Made by a program: the position numbers and the translations under genes. A stretch of 64,000 nucleotides of DNA from Ornithinimicrobium ciconiae (GTDB lineage: Bacteria; Actinomycetota; Actinomycetes; Actinomycetales; Dermatophilaceae), in NCBI RefSeq assembly GCF_007197575.1, contig NZ_CP041616.1, positions 2,232,001 to 2,296,000 of the forward strand, given 5' to 3'. The number at the start of each line of letters is the position of its first letter. Position 1 is the stretch's first letter. The notes under the pieces are model-generated. The model searched no databases and was not told where the DNA came from. It was given only the letters and a program-made list of their open reading frames with translations. Shown piece by piece: positions 26,749 through 35,855 of the stretch.

Positions 26749-27809
26749 CACCGCCCCAGCAACGAGGTGGCTCCAGCGGCCGCTCAGGAGGATCCGGCGC
26801 GGGACGCGGCGGCTCAGGCCGTTCCGGTGGCCAGGGCGGCTCAGGCCGTTCCGGTGGCCAGGGCGGCTCGGGCCGTTCCGGTGGCCAGGGCGGCTCGGGT
26901 CGTTCCGGTGGCCAGGGCGGGTCGGGCCGTTCCGGTGGTGGGCCCGCGGGAAGGGGTCGCCACAAGCACCGGGGTGGGACGGGGAGACCCGTCGGCCCCA
27001 ATGCCGGTCCTGCGCGCAGTTTCAAGCCCAAGCGAGCGTCCGCCGTCGGCCCGGTGCAGAGCTCGGACGTGGACGTCCACAAGCCCGACGGCATACGTCT
27101 GCAGAAGCTGCTGGCCTCCGCCGGGATCGGCAGCCGTCGCGCCTGCGAACTGCTCATCACCCAGGGCCGCGTCGAGGTCGACGGCCAGATCGTCACCGAG
27201 CTCGGAGTCCGCGTGGACCCGGTGTCCCAGACCATCCACGTGGACGGTTCACGGGTAGTGCTGGACGAGAGCCGGGTCTATCTGGCCTTCAACAAGCCGC
27301 TCGGCGTGGTCTCCACGATGAGCGATGAGCTGGGTCGACCCTCGATCTCCGACTTCCTCCCACCGCGCAACGAGCGACTGTTTCACGTCGGGCGGCTCGA
27401 CGCCGACACCGAGGGTCTGCTGCTGCTCACCAACGATGGTGAGCTCTCCCACCGTCTCCAGCACCCGGCCTACGAGGTGCCCAAGACCTATATCGCCAGG
27501 GTGCCCGGTCCGGTGCCTCGCGAGCTTGGCAAGATCTTGCGGGCCGGCGTCGAGCTGGAGGACGGGGTCGTCAAGGTCGACTCCTTCAAGCTCATCGACT
27601 CCGCCCCGGGCAAGGCCATCATCGAGCTGATCCTGCACGAGGGCAAGAAGCACGTGGTGCGTCGCCTGCTGGCCGAGGTGGGCCACCCCGTCGAGGCGCT
27701 CTCCCGCGTCCAGGTGGGCCCCATCCTGCTGGGCCAGTTGCGCACCGGGCGCACCCGGGCACTGAACTCGGAAGAGGTCGCCGGCCTCTACCGCGCCGCT
27801 GGCCTCTAG
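26745..27809 (+). CDS. rluB: RsuA/RluB-family 23S rRNA pseudouridine synthase with Gly/Ser/Arg-rich N-terminus
   Basis: It isomerises a uridine of 23S rRNA to pseudouridine. The S4 RNA-binding domain (about 115-170, RLQKLLASAGIGSRRACELL) is followed by the catalytic domain with the Asp in HVGRLDADTEGLLLLTNDG and the later EGKKHVVRRLLAEVGHPV. The first 110 residues are an unusual Gly/Ser/Arg/Gln tail made of repeated GRSGGQGGS units. Such a basic flexible tail could bind RNA, which is inference. It is the fourth gene of the parA-scpAB operon. Confidence 0.93.
   Translation: MTPPQQRGGSSGRSGGSGAGRGGSGRSGGQGGSGRSGGQGGSGRSGGQGGSGRSGGQGGSGRSGGGPAGRGRHKHRGGTGRPVGPNAGPARSFKPKRASAVGPVQSSDVDVHKPDGIRLQKLLASAGIGSRRACELLITQGRVEVDGQIVTELGVRVDPVSQTIHVDGSRVVLDESRVYLAFNKPLGVVSTMSDELGRPSISDFLPPRNERLFHVGRLDADTEGLLLLTNDGELSHRLQHPAYEVPKTYIARVPGPVPRELGKILRAGVELEDGVVKVDSFKLIDSAPGKAIIELILHEGKKHVVRRLLAEVGHPVEALSRVQVGPILLGQLRTGRTRALNSEEVAGLYRAAGL
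26811..26940 (+). repeat. 27-bp coding tandem repeat in rluB, about five copies
   Basis: About five near-identical 27-bp units each encode a GRSGGQGGS-like nonapeptide in the N-terminal tail of the pseudouridine synthase. The copies differ mainly at third positions. The length is a multiple of three, so expansion would be tolerated. Confidence 0.85.
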
Positions 27810-27851
27810 CCAGCGTCGCGCCCACGTGAGCGCATCCTTCACGGCAACTGC

Positions 27852-27918
27852 CGGTCGTGGGGTCAGGCGGTCGTGGGGTCAGGCGGTCCTGCGGTCATAG
27901 AGGTCGTGGGGACGTGGT
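27852..27918. repeat. 16-bp tandem repeats between rluB and cmk
   Basis: Two perfect 16-bp copies (27852-27867, 27868-27883) containing GGTCGTGGGGTCAGG are followed by two degenerate ones. They lie in the 182-base gap before cmk, which otherwise contains only a short GGGGC/GCCCC hairpin near 27927 and the cmk promoter box. Confidence 0.7.
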
Positions 27919-27979
27919 GTAGGGGGCGAGGCCCCGAGGGGCGTGGCACGCGGTGACCTGTGCAGTGTCCGACAGCGGT

Positions 27980-27985
27980 TAGGCT
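27980..27985 (+). promoter_or_regulatory. Candidate -10 box for a leaderless cmk transcript
   Basis: TAGGCT ends six bases before the cmk GTG. It matches the pattern seen before hisS and pgsA. It separates cmk from the upstream scpAB-rluB operon as a transcription unit. Confidence 0.45.
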
Positions 27986-27991
27986 TGGCCG

Positions 27992-28719
27992 GTGCCTGAG
28001 AACCCGATCACCATCGCTATCGACGGGCCCAGTGGATCAGGCAAGTCGAGCGTGTCCAAGGCAGTCGCCCGTCAGTTGGGGCTGGCCTACCTCGACACCG
28101 GTGCCATGTATCGCGCCCTCACCTGGTGGTGTCTGGAGCGCGGGCTCGACACCACCGACGTGGAGGCAGTTGCCGCCCAGGCGGACACGTTCCCCCTGGT
28201 CATCGGCACCGAGCCTGACGCGGCGACCGTGCACGTGGGCGGGACCGACATCGGGGCCGCGATCCGTCAGACCCGGGTCAGCGAGCAGGTCTCGCACATC
28301 GCCACCAACCTGCAGGTGCGCGCCACCATGCGTGACCTGCAACGACAAATCATCGCCGACGCCCGGCACGCCGGCGCCGGGATCGTGGTCGAGGGACGAG
28401 ACATCACCACGGTCATCGCACCGGACGCCGAGCACCGGTTCCTGCTGAGCGCCTCCGAGGAGGCACGTCTGGCACGGCGGGCCCGGGAACTCTTTGACAC
28501 GGACGATGACTCGGCGCTCGCGGCCACCCACGACCAGATCGTGCGGCGCGACGCCGCCGACTCCACCGTGTCGGCCTTCTTCGAGCCGGCACCGGGGGTC
28601 GTTGGAATCGATACCTCAGACCTGACGTTTGACCAGTCAGTGGCCGCTGTGCTGGACGCCGTCGAGGCGAACGCACCGGCCGGCGAGCCAGTCCGCATCC
28701 CTGACCACGGAGGCAACCG

Positions 28720-28723
<4 letters not shown>
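27992..28723 (+). CDS. cmk: Cytidylate kinase
   Basis: It phosphorylates CMP and dCMP with ATP. The 243-residue protein has the P-loop [18 protein letters not shown], the substrate region [14 protein letters not shown] and the conserved [13 protein letters not shown]. The C-terminal 20 residues are an extension. The start at GTG 27992 is fixed by the -10 box. It overlaps the sulfurtransferase gene by ATGA. In most actinobacteria der follows directly; here two sulfur-transfer genes intervene. Confidence 0.95.
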
Positions 28724-29636
<913 letters not shown>

Positions 29637-29637
<1 letters not shown>

Positions 29638-30119
29638 TGACGGGTCAGTTCACCGCGTCCACCCGCACCGACGACCTGCCCGAGGCCATGGCCGAGCTGG
29701 CGGGCGAGTTCCATGCGTTGGAGCAGCGCGACCGTCTCCAACTGCTGCTGGAGCTGGCCAACGACCTGCCAGACCTGCCTGAGCGGTATGACGGCAAGCT
29801 CGACCAGATGGAACAGGTCGACGAGTGCCAGTCACCGGTCTTCCTCGCCGTGGAGGTGGACAGCGTGGAGCCCCGCACCGTCCACCTGTTCCTGTCCGCC
29901 CCGCCCGAGGCGCCCACCACTCGCGGCTTCGCGGGAATCCTGCACGAGAGCCTGGACGGGCTCGGTGCCCAGGAGGTGCTGGCTGTCCCGGACGAGGCGC
30001 CCTATCGATTCGGCCTCGCCGAGGCCGTGTCCCCGCTGCGGATGCGCGGCATGGTGGGCATGCTCGGGCGCATCAAGCGCCAGGTGCGGGCCCACACCAC
30101 CCTCGAGGAGAGGCAGTGA
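29637..30119 (+). CDS. sufE: SufE-family sulfur acceptor
   Basis: SufE proteins accept persulfide sulfur on one Cys and pass it to scaffold or partner proteins. The 160-residue product carries that Cys in [14 protein letters not shown] near residue 64, and the family segments [14 protein letters not shown] and [19 protein letters not shown]. The ATG shares one base with the sseA stop. The pairing suggests that the rhodanese, rather than a SufS desulfurase, is the sulfur donor. That is inference. Confidence 0.92.
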
Positions 30120-31606
30120 CCGTGTCGCACACCAATGGCGAGCCGCAGGAGGTCGATTCCTCGCTCGAGGGCGACCCCTCGATCGAGCGAGCGCTCCTGG
30201 CCGGCCTTGACGACTTCGATCTCAGCGAGGAGGACCTCGCGCTGGTCGAGGGACGTCGTCGGCAGGCGGCGGAGGACCTCGAGGCGGAGACCCGCCCCGT
30301 CGTGGCCGTCGTGGGCCGTCCCAACGTCGGCAAGTCGACGCTGGTCAACCGCATCATCGGCCGCCGCGAGGCGGTCGTGGAGGACGTGCCGGGAGTCACC
30401 CGGGACCGGGTCGCCTATGACGCCGACTGGTCCGGGCGACGGTTCACCCTGGTCGACACCGGCGGGTGGGAGGTCGATGCCACGGGAATCCATCTGCGGG
30501 TCGCCGAGCAGGCCGAGGTCGCCGTCGAGCTGTGCGACGTCGTGCTCTTCGTGGTCGACGCCACCGTCGGGGCGACCGACACCGACGAGAGCGTCGTCAA
30601 GCTGCTGCGACGCTCCGGCAAGCCGGTCGTGCTGGTCGCCAACAAGGTCGACGACCAGAAGGGCGAGCTCGAGGCAGCTGCCTTGTGGTCGCTGGGGTTG
30701 GGCCAGCCCTGGCCGGTCTCGGCACTTCACGGCCGCGGCAGTGGTGACGTGCTCGACGCGGTCCTCGAGCACCTTCCGGAGAAGTCAGCGGTCTCGGGGG
30801 CCTACCCCCGCGGTGGTCCCCGCCGGGTCGCGCTGCTCGGACGCCCCAATGTCGGCAAGTCCTCGCTGCTCAACAAGCTGGCGGGGGAGGACCGGGCCGT
30901 CGTCGACACTGTCGCCGGCACCACCCGCGACCCGGTCGACGAGCTGATCGAGTTGGGCGGCAAGGAGTGGCGGTTCGTCGACACCGCCGGCATCCGGCGC
31001 CGCGTGCACCAGACTAAGGGTGCCGACTTCTATGCCTCCCTGCGCACGCAGACGGCCCTGGAGAAGGCCGAGGTCGCGGTCGTCCTGCTGGACGCCTCCG
31101 ACAAGATCGCCGAGCAGGACGTCCGTGTGATCCAGCAGGTCATTGACGCCGGCCGTGCCCTGGTGATCGCCTACAACAAGTGGGACGAGGTCGACGAGGA
31201 CCGCCAGTACTACCTGGAGCGGGAGATCGAGCGCGACCTCGTGCAGATCACCTGGGCACCCCGAGTCAACATGTCTGCCCTGACCGGCCGGCATACCAAC
31301 CGGCTCGTGCCGGCGCTGGAGACGGCCCTGGACTCCTGGGACCGGCGGATCTCCACGGCCAAGCTCAACGCCTTCCTCGGGGAGATCGTCGCTGCACACC
31401 CGCACCCCGTGCGGGGCGGCAAGCAGCCGCGCATCCTCTTCGCCACCCAGGCCGACACCCGCCCGCCGCGCTTCGTGATCTTTGCCAGCGGCTTCATCGA
31501 GCACGGCTACCGGCGGTTCCTGGAGCGGCGTCTGCGGGAACAGTTCGGCTTCGAGGGCTCTCCCATCGAGATCTCGGTCCGGGTGCGGGAGAAGCGGCGG
31601 CGCTGA
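30116..31606 (+). CDS. der: Ribosome-associated GTPase Der
   Basis: Der (EngA) is a double GTPase needed for 50S ribosome assembly. The 496-residue protein contains two G domains, each with GRPNVGKS and downstream DTGGW or DTAGI and NKxD motifs (ANKVDD, YNKWDE), followed by a KH-like C-terminal domain ([13 protein letters not shown] at the end). A 60-residue acidic N-terminal extension is typical of actinobacteria. The GTG start overlaps the sufE stop by four bases. Confidence 0.96.
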   Translation: MTVSHTNGEPQEVDSSLEGDPSIERALLAGLDDFDLSEEDLALVEGRRRQAAEDLEAETRPVVAVVGRPNVGKSTLVNRIIGRREAVVEDVPGVTRDRVAYDADWSGRRFTLVDTGGWEVDATGIHLRVAEQAEVAVELCDVVLFVVDATVGATDTDESVVKLLRRSGKPVVLVANKVDDQKGELEAAALWSLGLGQPWPVSALHGRGSGDVLDAVLEHLPEKSAVSGAYPRGGPRRVALLGRPNVGKSSLLNKLAGEDRAVVDTVAGTTRDPVDELIELGGKEWRFVDTAGIRRRVHQTKGADFYASLRTQTALEKAEVAVVLLDASDKIAEQDVRVIQQVIDAGRALVIAYNKWDEVDEDRQYYLEREIERDLVQITWAPRVNMSALTGRHTNRLVPALETALDSWDRRISTAKLNAFLGEIVAAHPHPVRGGKQPRILFATQADTRPPRFVIFASGFIEHGYRRFLERRLREQFGFEGSPIEISVRVREKRRR

Positions 31607-31610
31607 CCGC

Positions 31611-31919
31611 TCACGGGCACTGCACAGGGGCACCTGCCAGTCGGAACTTGGCGTAGGCGGACAGCTGGATGGCGTGGAGCCCACCGACAAGGTCAGCAGG
31701 TCATAGCGGCACGGCTCCAACGGCCACGAGACGCGGTACCCGCAGAGGGCGAACCAGCCTGCAGCCAAGAGCGAGCCAGCCGATGCAAGGTGCGCGAGCG
31801 ACGGAGTCGGCGGGTCGGGTCCGACCTTCGCCCTGACCTCGCTCAGGTGCGCCGCCTCCAAGCCAAGGCTGACGACGTGTCCTGTCGAGATCCAGCCAAG
31901 GTTGCGCGAGGGTGACCAT
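31611..31919 (-). pseudogene. Degraded small-protein remnant, possibly PD-(D/E)XK nuclease-like
   Basis: On the minus strand one frame reads AHLASAGSLLAAGWFALCGY and then VSWPLEPCRYDLL, which resembles the start of small PD-(D/E)XK-type proteins (a hydrophobic helix, then a strand and YDLL). The expected continuation appears in another frame as VGGLHAIQLSAYAKF and ends at a TGA at 31611-31613. A frameshift near 31690 would explain this. The family assignment is tentative; the decay is clearer than the identity. It faces der with a four-base gap. Confidence 0.3.
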
Positions 31920-31956
31920 CGAACGTTGCGCAGACAGGGCCGGGCTCGATGGTCAC
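31912..31956. repeat. Perfect 11-bp inverted repeat with 23-base spacer
   Basis: GTGACCATCGA (31912-31922) is mirrored by TCGATGGTCAC (31946-31956). Part of the arm, GATGGTCACG, recurs near 32062. The site lies between the nuclease-like remnant and a recombinase pseudogene and could be a recombination or regulatory site. From 31957 to 32162 I see no supportable gene. Confidence 0.6.
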
Positions 31957-32162
31957 GCAAAGTAGAGCGCGAGCCCCGCTGATCTCGTGCCGCTTGACGT
32001 CCCTCTCCCGGTGAAGGGTCAGGACGGGTCTACCGAGACGTGCCGTCCCTCGGCTGAGCGCCTGATGGTCACGTCCACGCACCCGTCACCGCTTGTGGTT
32101 CCGCTTGCGGGAAGCCCGATCGAACGTCACCAGCGGGGCGGGTCCGCAGTGCGTCGAGCTGC

Positions 32163-32847
32163 TCAACGAGCAGGCAGGCCAGGAACGCCGACGTCCCGGG
32201 TGTCGGATACGGGACAACCGGCGCCGTGGCCGTGGTCAGCGGCGTGACACACCTCAGTGAGCCCAGCCTTCGCCGCGACGCGTTGGCGTTCGATGGCTCC
32301 GTAGGCGGTGGAGCGGCCGACGCCGAAGAGCTCGGCGACTTCGGCGGTGCTGTACTCGCCGCTTTGCACCAGGGAGACGAGGTGAGCTTCCTGCTTCCGG
32401 TTGAGCTTAGGTTGCTTGCCGCGTAGTCGGCCCTTGGCCTTGGCGACCTTCATGCCCTCGACCGTGCGTAGCCGGATGAGGTCGGACTCGAACTCAGCGA
32501 CCATCGCAAGAACGTTGAACAGCAGCCGACCAACCGCGTCCGTGGGGTCGTAGACCGAGCCGGCGAGCGAGAGACTGATCTGTCGGGCGGTGAGCTCGTC
32601 GGCGATCGCCCGGGCGTCGGGCAGTGATCTGGCCAAGCGGTCGAGTGGTGACCACCAAGGTGTCACCGGCTCGGCATGCAGCGAGGGCTTCACGGAGTCC
32701 GGGTCGTTCCCGGTTGGTGCCGGTCAGCCCGTGGTCGACATAGACGCGTTCCGCCGCTACGCCGAGCATGGTCAGTCCGTCGCGTTGGGCGGTCAGGTCT
32801 TGCTGGTCGGTAGAGCATCGGGCGTACCCGACAAGTAGCGCGCTCAT
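32163..32847 (-). pseudogene. Frameshifted serine recombinase (resolvase/invertase family)
   Basis: The N-terminal half (start ATG at 32847 after a GGAGGTGC ribosome site) reads MSALLVGYARCSTDQQDL, with the catalytic Ser in YARCST, and runs to GDTLVVTT. The rest continues in another frame with DRLARSLPDARAIADELTA, FNVLAMVAEFESDLIRLRT and a C-terminal helix-turn-helix STAEVAELFGVGRSTAYGAI. The junction near 32640-32650 lacks two bases compared with the expected VVTKLDRLARS, which breaks the frame. Such enzymes mobilise transposons and plasmids or invert DNA. This copy should be inactive unless frameshifting occurs. Confidence 0.85.
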
Positions 32848-33032
32848 GGCGCACCTCCAAGGGTGGGCCCGGCTAGGCCACGGGCTGCGGCCGGCTCGGA
32901 CAGCGGGCAACGCCCGATTGCACCAGCCAGCGCCCACCTCGCGTCTTGGCGCAAGGTCAGGTCAGGTACGCGACCTCATGGGTGTGGACCCCGCTGGTGG
33001 CCGCCATCGACACCCAACGCACTGGGGATGGC

Positions 33033-33461
33033 TCAGTCTCTGGGCGTGGTCGTGTCCCAGGGATTGAGGCAAGGGACGCCGAGGGGTTCGAAGTGTTTGG
33101 TGTTCCGCGTCGCGATAGTCATCTCTGCAGACTCCGCGACAGCGGCGATGAGGGCGTCGTCGAACGGTGCGTGTTCGGGGACGCGATAGGCCGCCAGAAT
33201 TCGGGCCGCCGACAGGTCGAACGGCAGGACCCGGTCGGCGAACGTGGGCAAGACGTTCTCTTCGAACCAGCGACGCAGAACTGCTCCTTGCTCAGCGTCG
33301 GATCGCTCCTTCGCAATCACTCCCCGCTCGATCTCCGCGATGGTGAGTGCTGAGACGAACTGGTCACCGACGGGAACCGATGCTGCCCACACTTCGACCG
33401 GCCGGTTGCGCCCTCGGACCCGCAGTGCGGACACCACGTTGGTGTCCAAGACGAATCTCAC
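33033..33461 (-). CDS. vapC: PIN-domain toxin, VapC/FitB type
   Basis: The 142-residue PIN-domain RNase is probably the toxin of a type II toxin-antitoxin pair. Acidic metal-site residues are visible in [12 protein letters not shown], in [10 protein letters not shown], and in [14 protein letters not shown], with the final [19 protein letters not shown] typical of the FitB branch. Its GTG start overlaps the antitoxin stop by four bases. Base composition here is lower in GC than in the flanking core genes. Confidence 0.9.
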   Translation of the reverse strand: MRFVLDTNVVSALRVRGRNRPVEVWAASVPVGDQFVSALTIAEIERGVIAKERSDAEQGAVLRRWFEENVLPTFADRVLPFDLSAARILAAYRVPEHAPFDDALIAAVAESAEMTIATRNTKHFEPLGVPCLNPWDTTTPRD

Positions 33462-33685
33462 AGTGGCGCCGAGCGAGCCGTGAGGCCCAGGCGCTCGGGT
33501 TCGAACTCGATGTCGGCGCCTTCGTCGGTGCTCAGGAGGTCAACGATCGTGACGGGCTCGCCCTCCAACGTCCGGGTGAGTATGTCGCGCGCCTCCGCCT
33601 CAACCGATCGGTGACGCTGCTTGGCACGCGCACGAAGCGCAGCTTTGGTCCCCGCGGGAAGGTTGCGGATCAAGATCTGTTCCAT
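33458..33685 (-). CDS. vapB: FitA-like ribbon-helix-helix antitoxin
   Basis: The 75-residue protein begins [19 protein letters not shown], with [13 protein letters not shown] as the second helix, the Arc/MetJ-type DNA-binding fold of FitA antitoxins. The C-terminal part should neutralise the adjacent PIN toxin. The ATG at 33685 follows a strong GGAGGTGGT ribosome site. Two direct copies of GGTGATATC upstream are the likely autoregulatory operator. Confidence 0.88.
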   Translation of the reverse strand: MEQILIRNLPAGTKAALRARAKQRHRSVEAEARDILTRTLEGEPVTIVDLLSTDEGADIEFEPERLGLTARSAPL

Positions 33686-33698
33686 CACGACCACCTCC

Positions 33699-33721
33699 GA
33701 TATCACCCCAACGATATCACC
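33699..33721 (-). promoter_or_regulatory. Direct-repeat operator candidate of the FitA/VapC pair
   Basis: GGTGATATC occurs twice on the minus strand (33699-33707 and 33713-33721), 14 bases apart, each with the palindromic core GATATC. It lies 14-36 bases before the antitoxin start, where ribbon-helix-helix antitoxins usually bind to repress their own operon. Confidence 0.55.
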
Positions 33722-33824
33722 GCTAGGTTGGAGTGTCACGCAGGTGCAGCGCGACCTGCCAGTGGCGACCCGGACTGGCGGCAGCACCTGCCTCGGCCCT
33801 TGGTTGATCCCGTGTGCGGATCCG

Positions 33825-34205
33825 CTATCGGATCAGTCGTACACGTATGGGGAGATCGAGGCTTGCCCAGGCACGATCGGCGGTTAAGACATCAGCGGGG
33901 TTGCTGCGGACCGTCAATGCGAGGCAACACCGATCCCCCAACGAGAGGCTCTTGCCGCCCTCCAGCGATCGCATCGCTCCCGCCAGTTCAGCGTCCTCCT
34001 CCAGGACCGGCTCAATGGTGACGCCGGCCGCGGCGAGCAGTCCACGAACTCGGCGGACATCCACTCCAGCGTCGACCAGCTTCCCGATCACCTCAGCGAG
34101 GTTCGCCGCCCCTAGGGATGCGGAACCGAGCTCGGCGATGATTAACTCCGCACCGGGCTCATCCTGAAGGAGAGCGAGGACAGCTGACCCGTCAAGAACT
34201 GTCAT
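33825..34205 (-). CDS. vapC: PIN-domain toxin, second VapC-type
   Basis: The 126-residue protein has a PIN-domain layout: [16 protein letters not shown] at the N-terminus, [12 protein letters not shown] with the second acidic position, [12 protein letters not shown], and the final [14 protein letters not shown]. It is likely a ribonuclease toxin. The start overlaps the AbrB-type antitoxin stop by four bases. It is unrelated in detail to the first PIN toxin, so this is a separate module and not a duplication. Confidence 0.88.
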   Translation of the reverse strand: MTVLDGSAVLALLQDEPGAELIIAELGSASLGAANLAEVIGKLVDAGVDVRRVRGLLAAAGVTIEPVLEEDAELAGAMRSLEGGKSLSLGDRCCLALTVRSNPADVLTADRAWASLDLPIRVRLIR

Positions 34206-34447
34206 TCGGACCTCTTTGCGGCCTGACGACGCTCTGCCAGTAGCTCATCGACAAGCGAGCGCTGCTTGGACACCTCAGAGGCGAATCCTCGAAGCTCAGC
34301 CACAGCGTCCTCCTGCCGTTCGAGGATCACTCGGCGACCCTCGACGCGCAGGTGCATCTCATCACCGGGCGCGAGCCCGAGCGTGGAGCGGACCTCAGCG
34401 GGAATGACGAGACGACCTTGCTGACCAAGAACCAGCGTGGCATCCAT
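34202..34447 (-). CDS. vapB: AbrB/SpoVT-type antitoxin
   Basis: The 81-residue protein carries an AbrB-like swapped-hairpin DNA-binding domain: [20 protein letters not shown] and [18 protein letters not shown]. The C-terminal half is helical and should bind the toxin. It is the first gene of the pair; a perfect palindrome GCCACGTGGC lies 12 bases upstream of its ATG. Confidence 0.9.
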   Translation of the reverse strand: MDATLVLGQQGRLVIPAEVRSTLGLAPGDEMHLRVEGRRVILERQEDAVAELRGFASEVSKQRSLVDELLAERRQAAKRSE

Positions 34448-34458
34448 AGGGTTATCAT

Positions 34459-34468
34459 GCCACGTGGC
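34459..34468. promoter_or_regulatory. Perfect 10-bp palindrome before the AbrB/PIN pair
   Basis: GCCACGTGGC lies just upstream of a TGATAA-like -10 region for the minus-strand antitoxin gene. An AbrB-type antitoxin could bind it to autoregulate. The rest of the 174-base gap to 34622 shows no gene. Confidence 0.4.
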
Positions 34469-34621
34469 GCATCGTTGTGCCAGGTCGATCGAGAACCCCT
34501 GGCGGAACGTGGCTGGCCGCGGCGCTGAGGAGGCTGTGAGCCCAGCGGCCCGGACCGCGGCTGGTTCCTGCTGCGGAACGTACGGAGGAGCACAGTTCCG
34601 AAGGGATGCAGACTAGGCGCT

Positions 34622-34960
34622 ATGGATAGCGTGCTCGCTGAACTGTTCGTCGCCGAGAATGCGCGCGACTGGGCAACATTCCATGCTCTCCTCCACTCAG
34701 AGGTGGAGTGGACGCTCATCGGGCCGGATGCAACCGCCGTCGTTCTGGGAAGAAGTGCTTACATGGACCGCATCTTGGCCGCCTACGAGTCGGCACCTGG
34801 TGCACGATTCTCCGTTCGTCGTTCACTCCGCAACGAGGCAGGCATGGTCGTGACGGAGCTGATCGACAACCACGGCGATGTGTCCATCGATGTGTTCGAC
34901 GTGCGTGATGGTCAGGTGCGACGACAGTGGGAGTTCCTGCTCGGAAGCACTGTCCGCTAG
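34622..34960 (+). CDS. SnoaL/NTF2-like protein
   Basis: The 112-residue protein has the NTF2-like cone-fold pattern of small SnoaL-type proteins: an N-terminal helix ELFVAENARDWATFHALLH, EVEWTLIGPD, then beta strands ending VFDVRDGQVRRQWEFLLG. No catalytic residues can be assigned, and members range from isomerases to binding proteins. It lies alone on the plus strand inside the accessory island, next to tRNA-Pro. Confidence 0.72.
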   Translation: MDSVLAELFVAENARDWATFHALLHSEVEWTLIGPDATAVVLGRSAYMDRILAAYESAPGARFSVRRSLRNEAGMVVTELIDNHGDVSIDVFDVRDGQVRRQWEFLLGSTVR

Positions 34961-35036
34961 ACGATCGGCTTGCGGGACTGCCCACTAAGCGCGAGAAAGG
35001 TTGCGCCGTGAACTGCGCGCACCACGCGACCTTCGA

Positions 35037-35113
35037 TGGTCGGGCTGACAGGATTTGAACCTGCGACCCCTGCACCCCCAGTGCAGTGCGCTACCAAACT
35101 GCGCCACAGCCCG
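35037..35113 (-). tRNA. tRNA-Pro (anticodon GGG)
   Basis: The minus strand folds into a full cloverleaf: acceptor CGGGCTG with CAGCCCG, a four-pair D stem GCGC, anticodon stem CTGCA with TGCAG enclosing CTGGGGG (anticodon GGG), and a T arm with TTCAAAT. A discriminator A and an encoded CCA follow at 35040-35037. The accessory island begins directly beyond its 3' end. I see no second copy of the tRNA end that would mark an attachment site. Confidence 0.96.
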
Positions 35114-35114
35114 T

Positions 35115-35132
35115 TTGCCCCTTGCGGGGCAA
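35115..35132. other. Seven-pair hairpin next to the tRNA-Pro 5' end
   Basis: TTGCCCC and GGGGCAA enclose the loop TTGC, one base from the tRNA 5' end. There is no T-run, so it is not a standard terminator in either direction. It might influence processing or initiation of the tRNA transcript. A TACATT box (minus strand, 35138-35143) is a possible tRNA promoter element. Confidence 0.45.
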
Positions 35133-35241
35133 CGAGAAATGTACCCCATGCAGGGGCACACCTTTGAATCGGTGCGCCCTCACGGGCATGCACAGCTCCT
35201 GATCGGAGGATCACACCCCGCCGGCGAGCACCGATCTCACG

Positions 35242-35730
35242 TCACGGCGAGCCGATCTGGTCCATCGCCGCTGTGATCTGAGCGATGTCGATGCGGGACT
35301 GCGTGAGCATCGTCTCCATGGCGGCCTTGGCGCGCTCGGTGTCGGGGTCTTCGACGAGGTCGTCGAGTTCGGCGGGATAGATCTGCCAGGACAGGCCGTA
35401 CTTGTCCTTCAACCAGCCGCAGGGGCCGAACTCGCCACCATCTCCCAGCGCCTGCCAGTAGTGGTCGGACTCCTCCTGGGAGTCGCACGGCAGGACGATG
35501 GAGATCGCCTCGCCGAAGCTGAACTGCGGCCCACCGTTGAGGGCCTGAAAGGGCCGGCCGCCGAGCTCGAAGTCCACGGTCAGCACGCTGCCCACCGGGT
35601 TGGGTGACGGCGTCTCCACGGTGTAGCGCGTGACCTTGACGATGCGTGAGTCGGGGATGAGGGAGGTGTAGAAGGTGGCCGCCTCCTCGCCCTCGGTGTC
35701 AAACCAGAGGCAGGTGCTGATGGGTCGCAT
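35242..35730 (-). CDS. VOC/PhnB-like protein
   Basis: The 162-residue protein belongs to the vicinal-oxygen-chelate fold branch often called PhnB or 3-demethylubiquinone methyltransferase-like. Indications are MRPISTCLWFDTEGEEAATF at the start, FQALNGGPQFSFGEAISI, and PCGWLKDKYGLSWQIYP. The substrate is unknown. The ATG at 35730 follows a GAAGGAT ribosome site; upstream in-frame sequence is not protein-like. Confidence 0.85.
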   Translation of the reverse strand: MRPISTCLWFDTEGEEAATFYTSLIPDSRIVKVTRYTVETPSPNPVGSVLTVDFELGGRPFQALNGGPQFSFGEAISIVLPCDSQEESDHYWQALGDGGEFGPCGWLKDKYGLSWQIYPAELDDLVEDPDTERAKAAMETMLTQSRIDIAQITAAMDQIGSP

Positions 35731-35843
35731 GGTGATCCTTCGGTGCGTCCGCGACGCCGGGTTGCGCCGTCGCTGATACCGACCCGCGGCACACGACATA
35801 CTCATCGGCGCTGTCGGTGGACCCTTGAGCACCCGCGGGATCG

Positions 35844-35849
35844 TAGGCT
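35844..35849 (+). promoter_or_regulatory. Candidate -10 box for a leaderless pgsA transcript
   Basis: TAGGCT ends six bases before the GTG of the CDP-alcohol phosphatidyltransferase gene, which heads the long plus-strand block that follows. Confidence 0.45.
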
Positions 35850-35855
35850 GTCCAC

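Noticed and set aside
31607..35113. Intact integrative element with attachment sites
   Set aside because: No integrase of the tyrosine type and no second copy of the tRNA-Pro 3' end was found, and the only recombinase is frameshifted.
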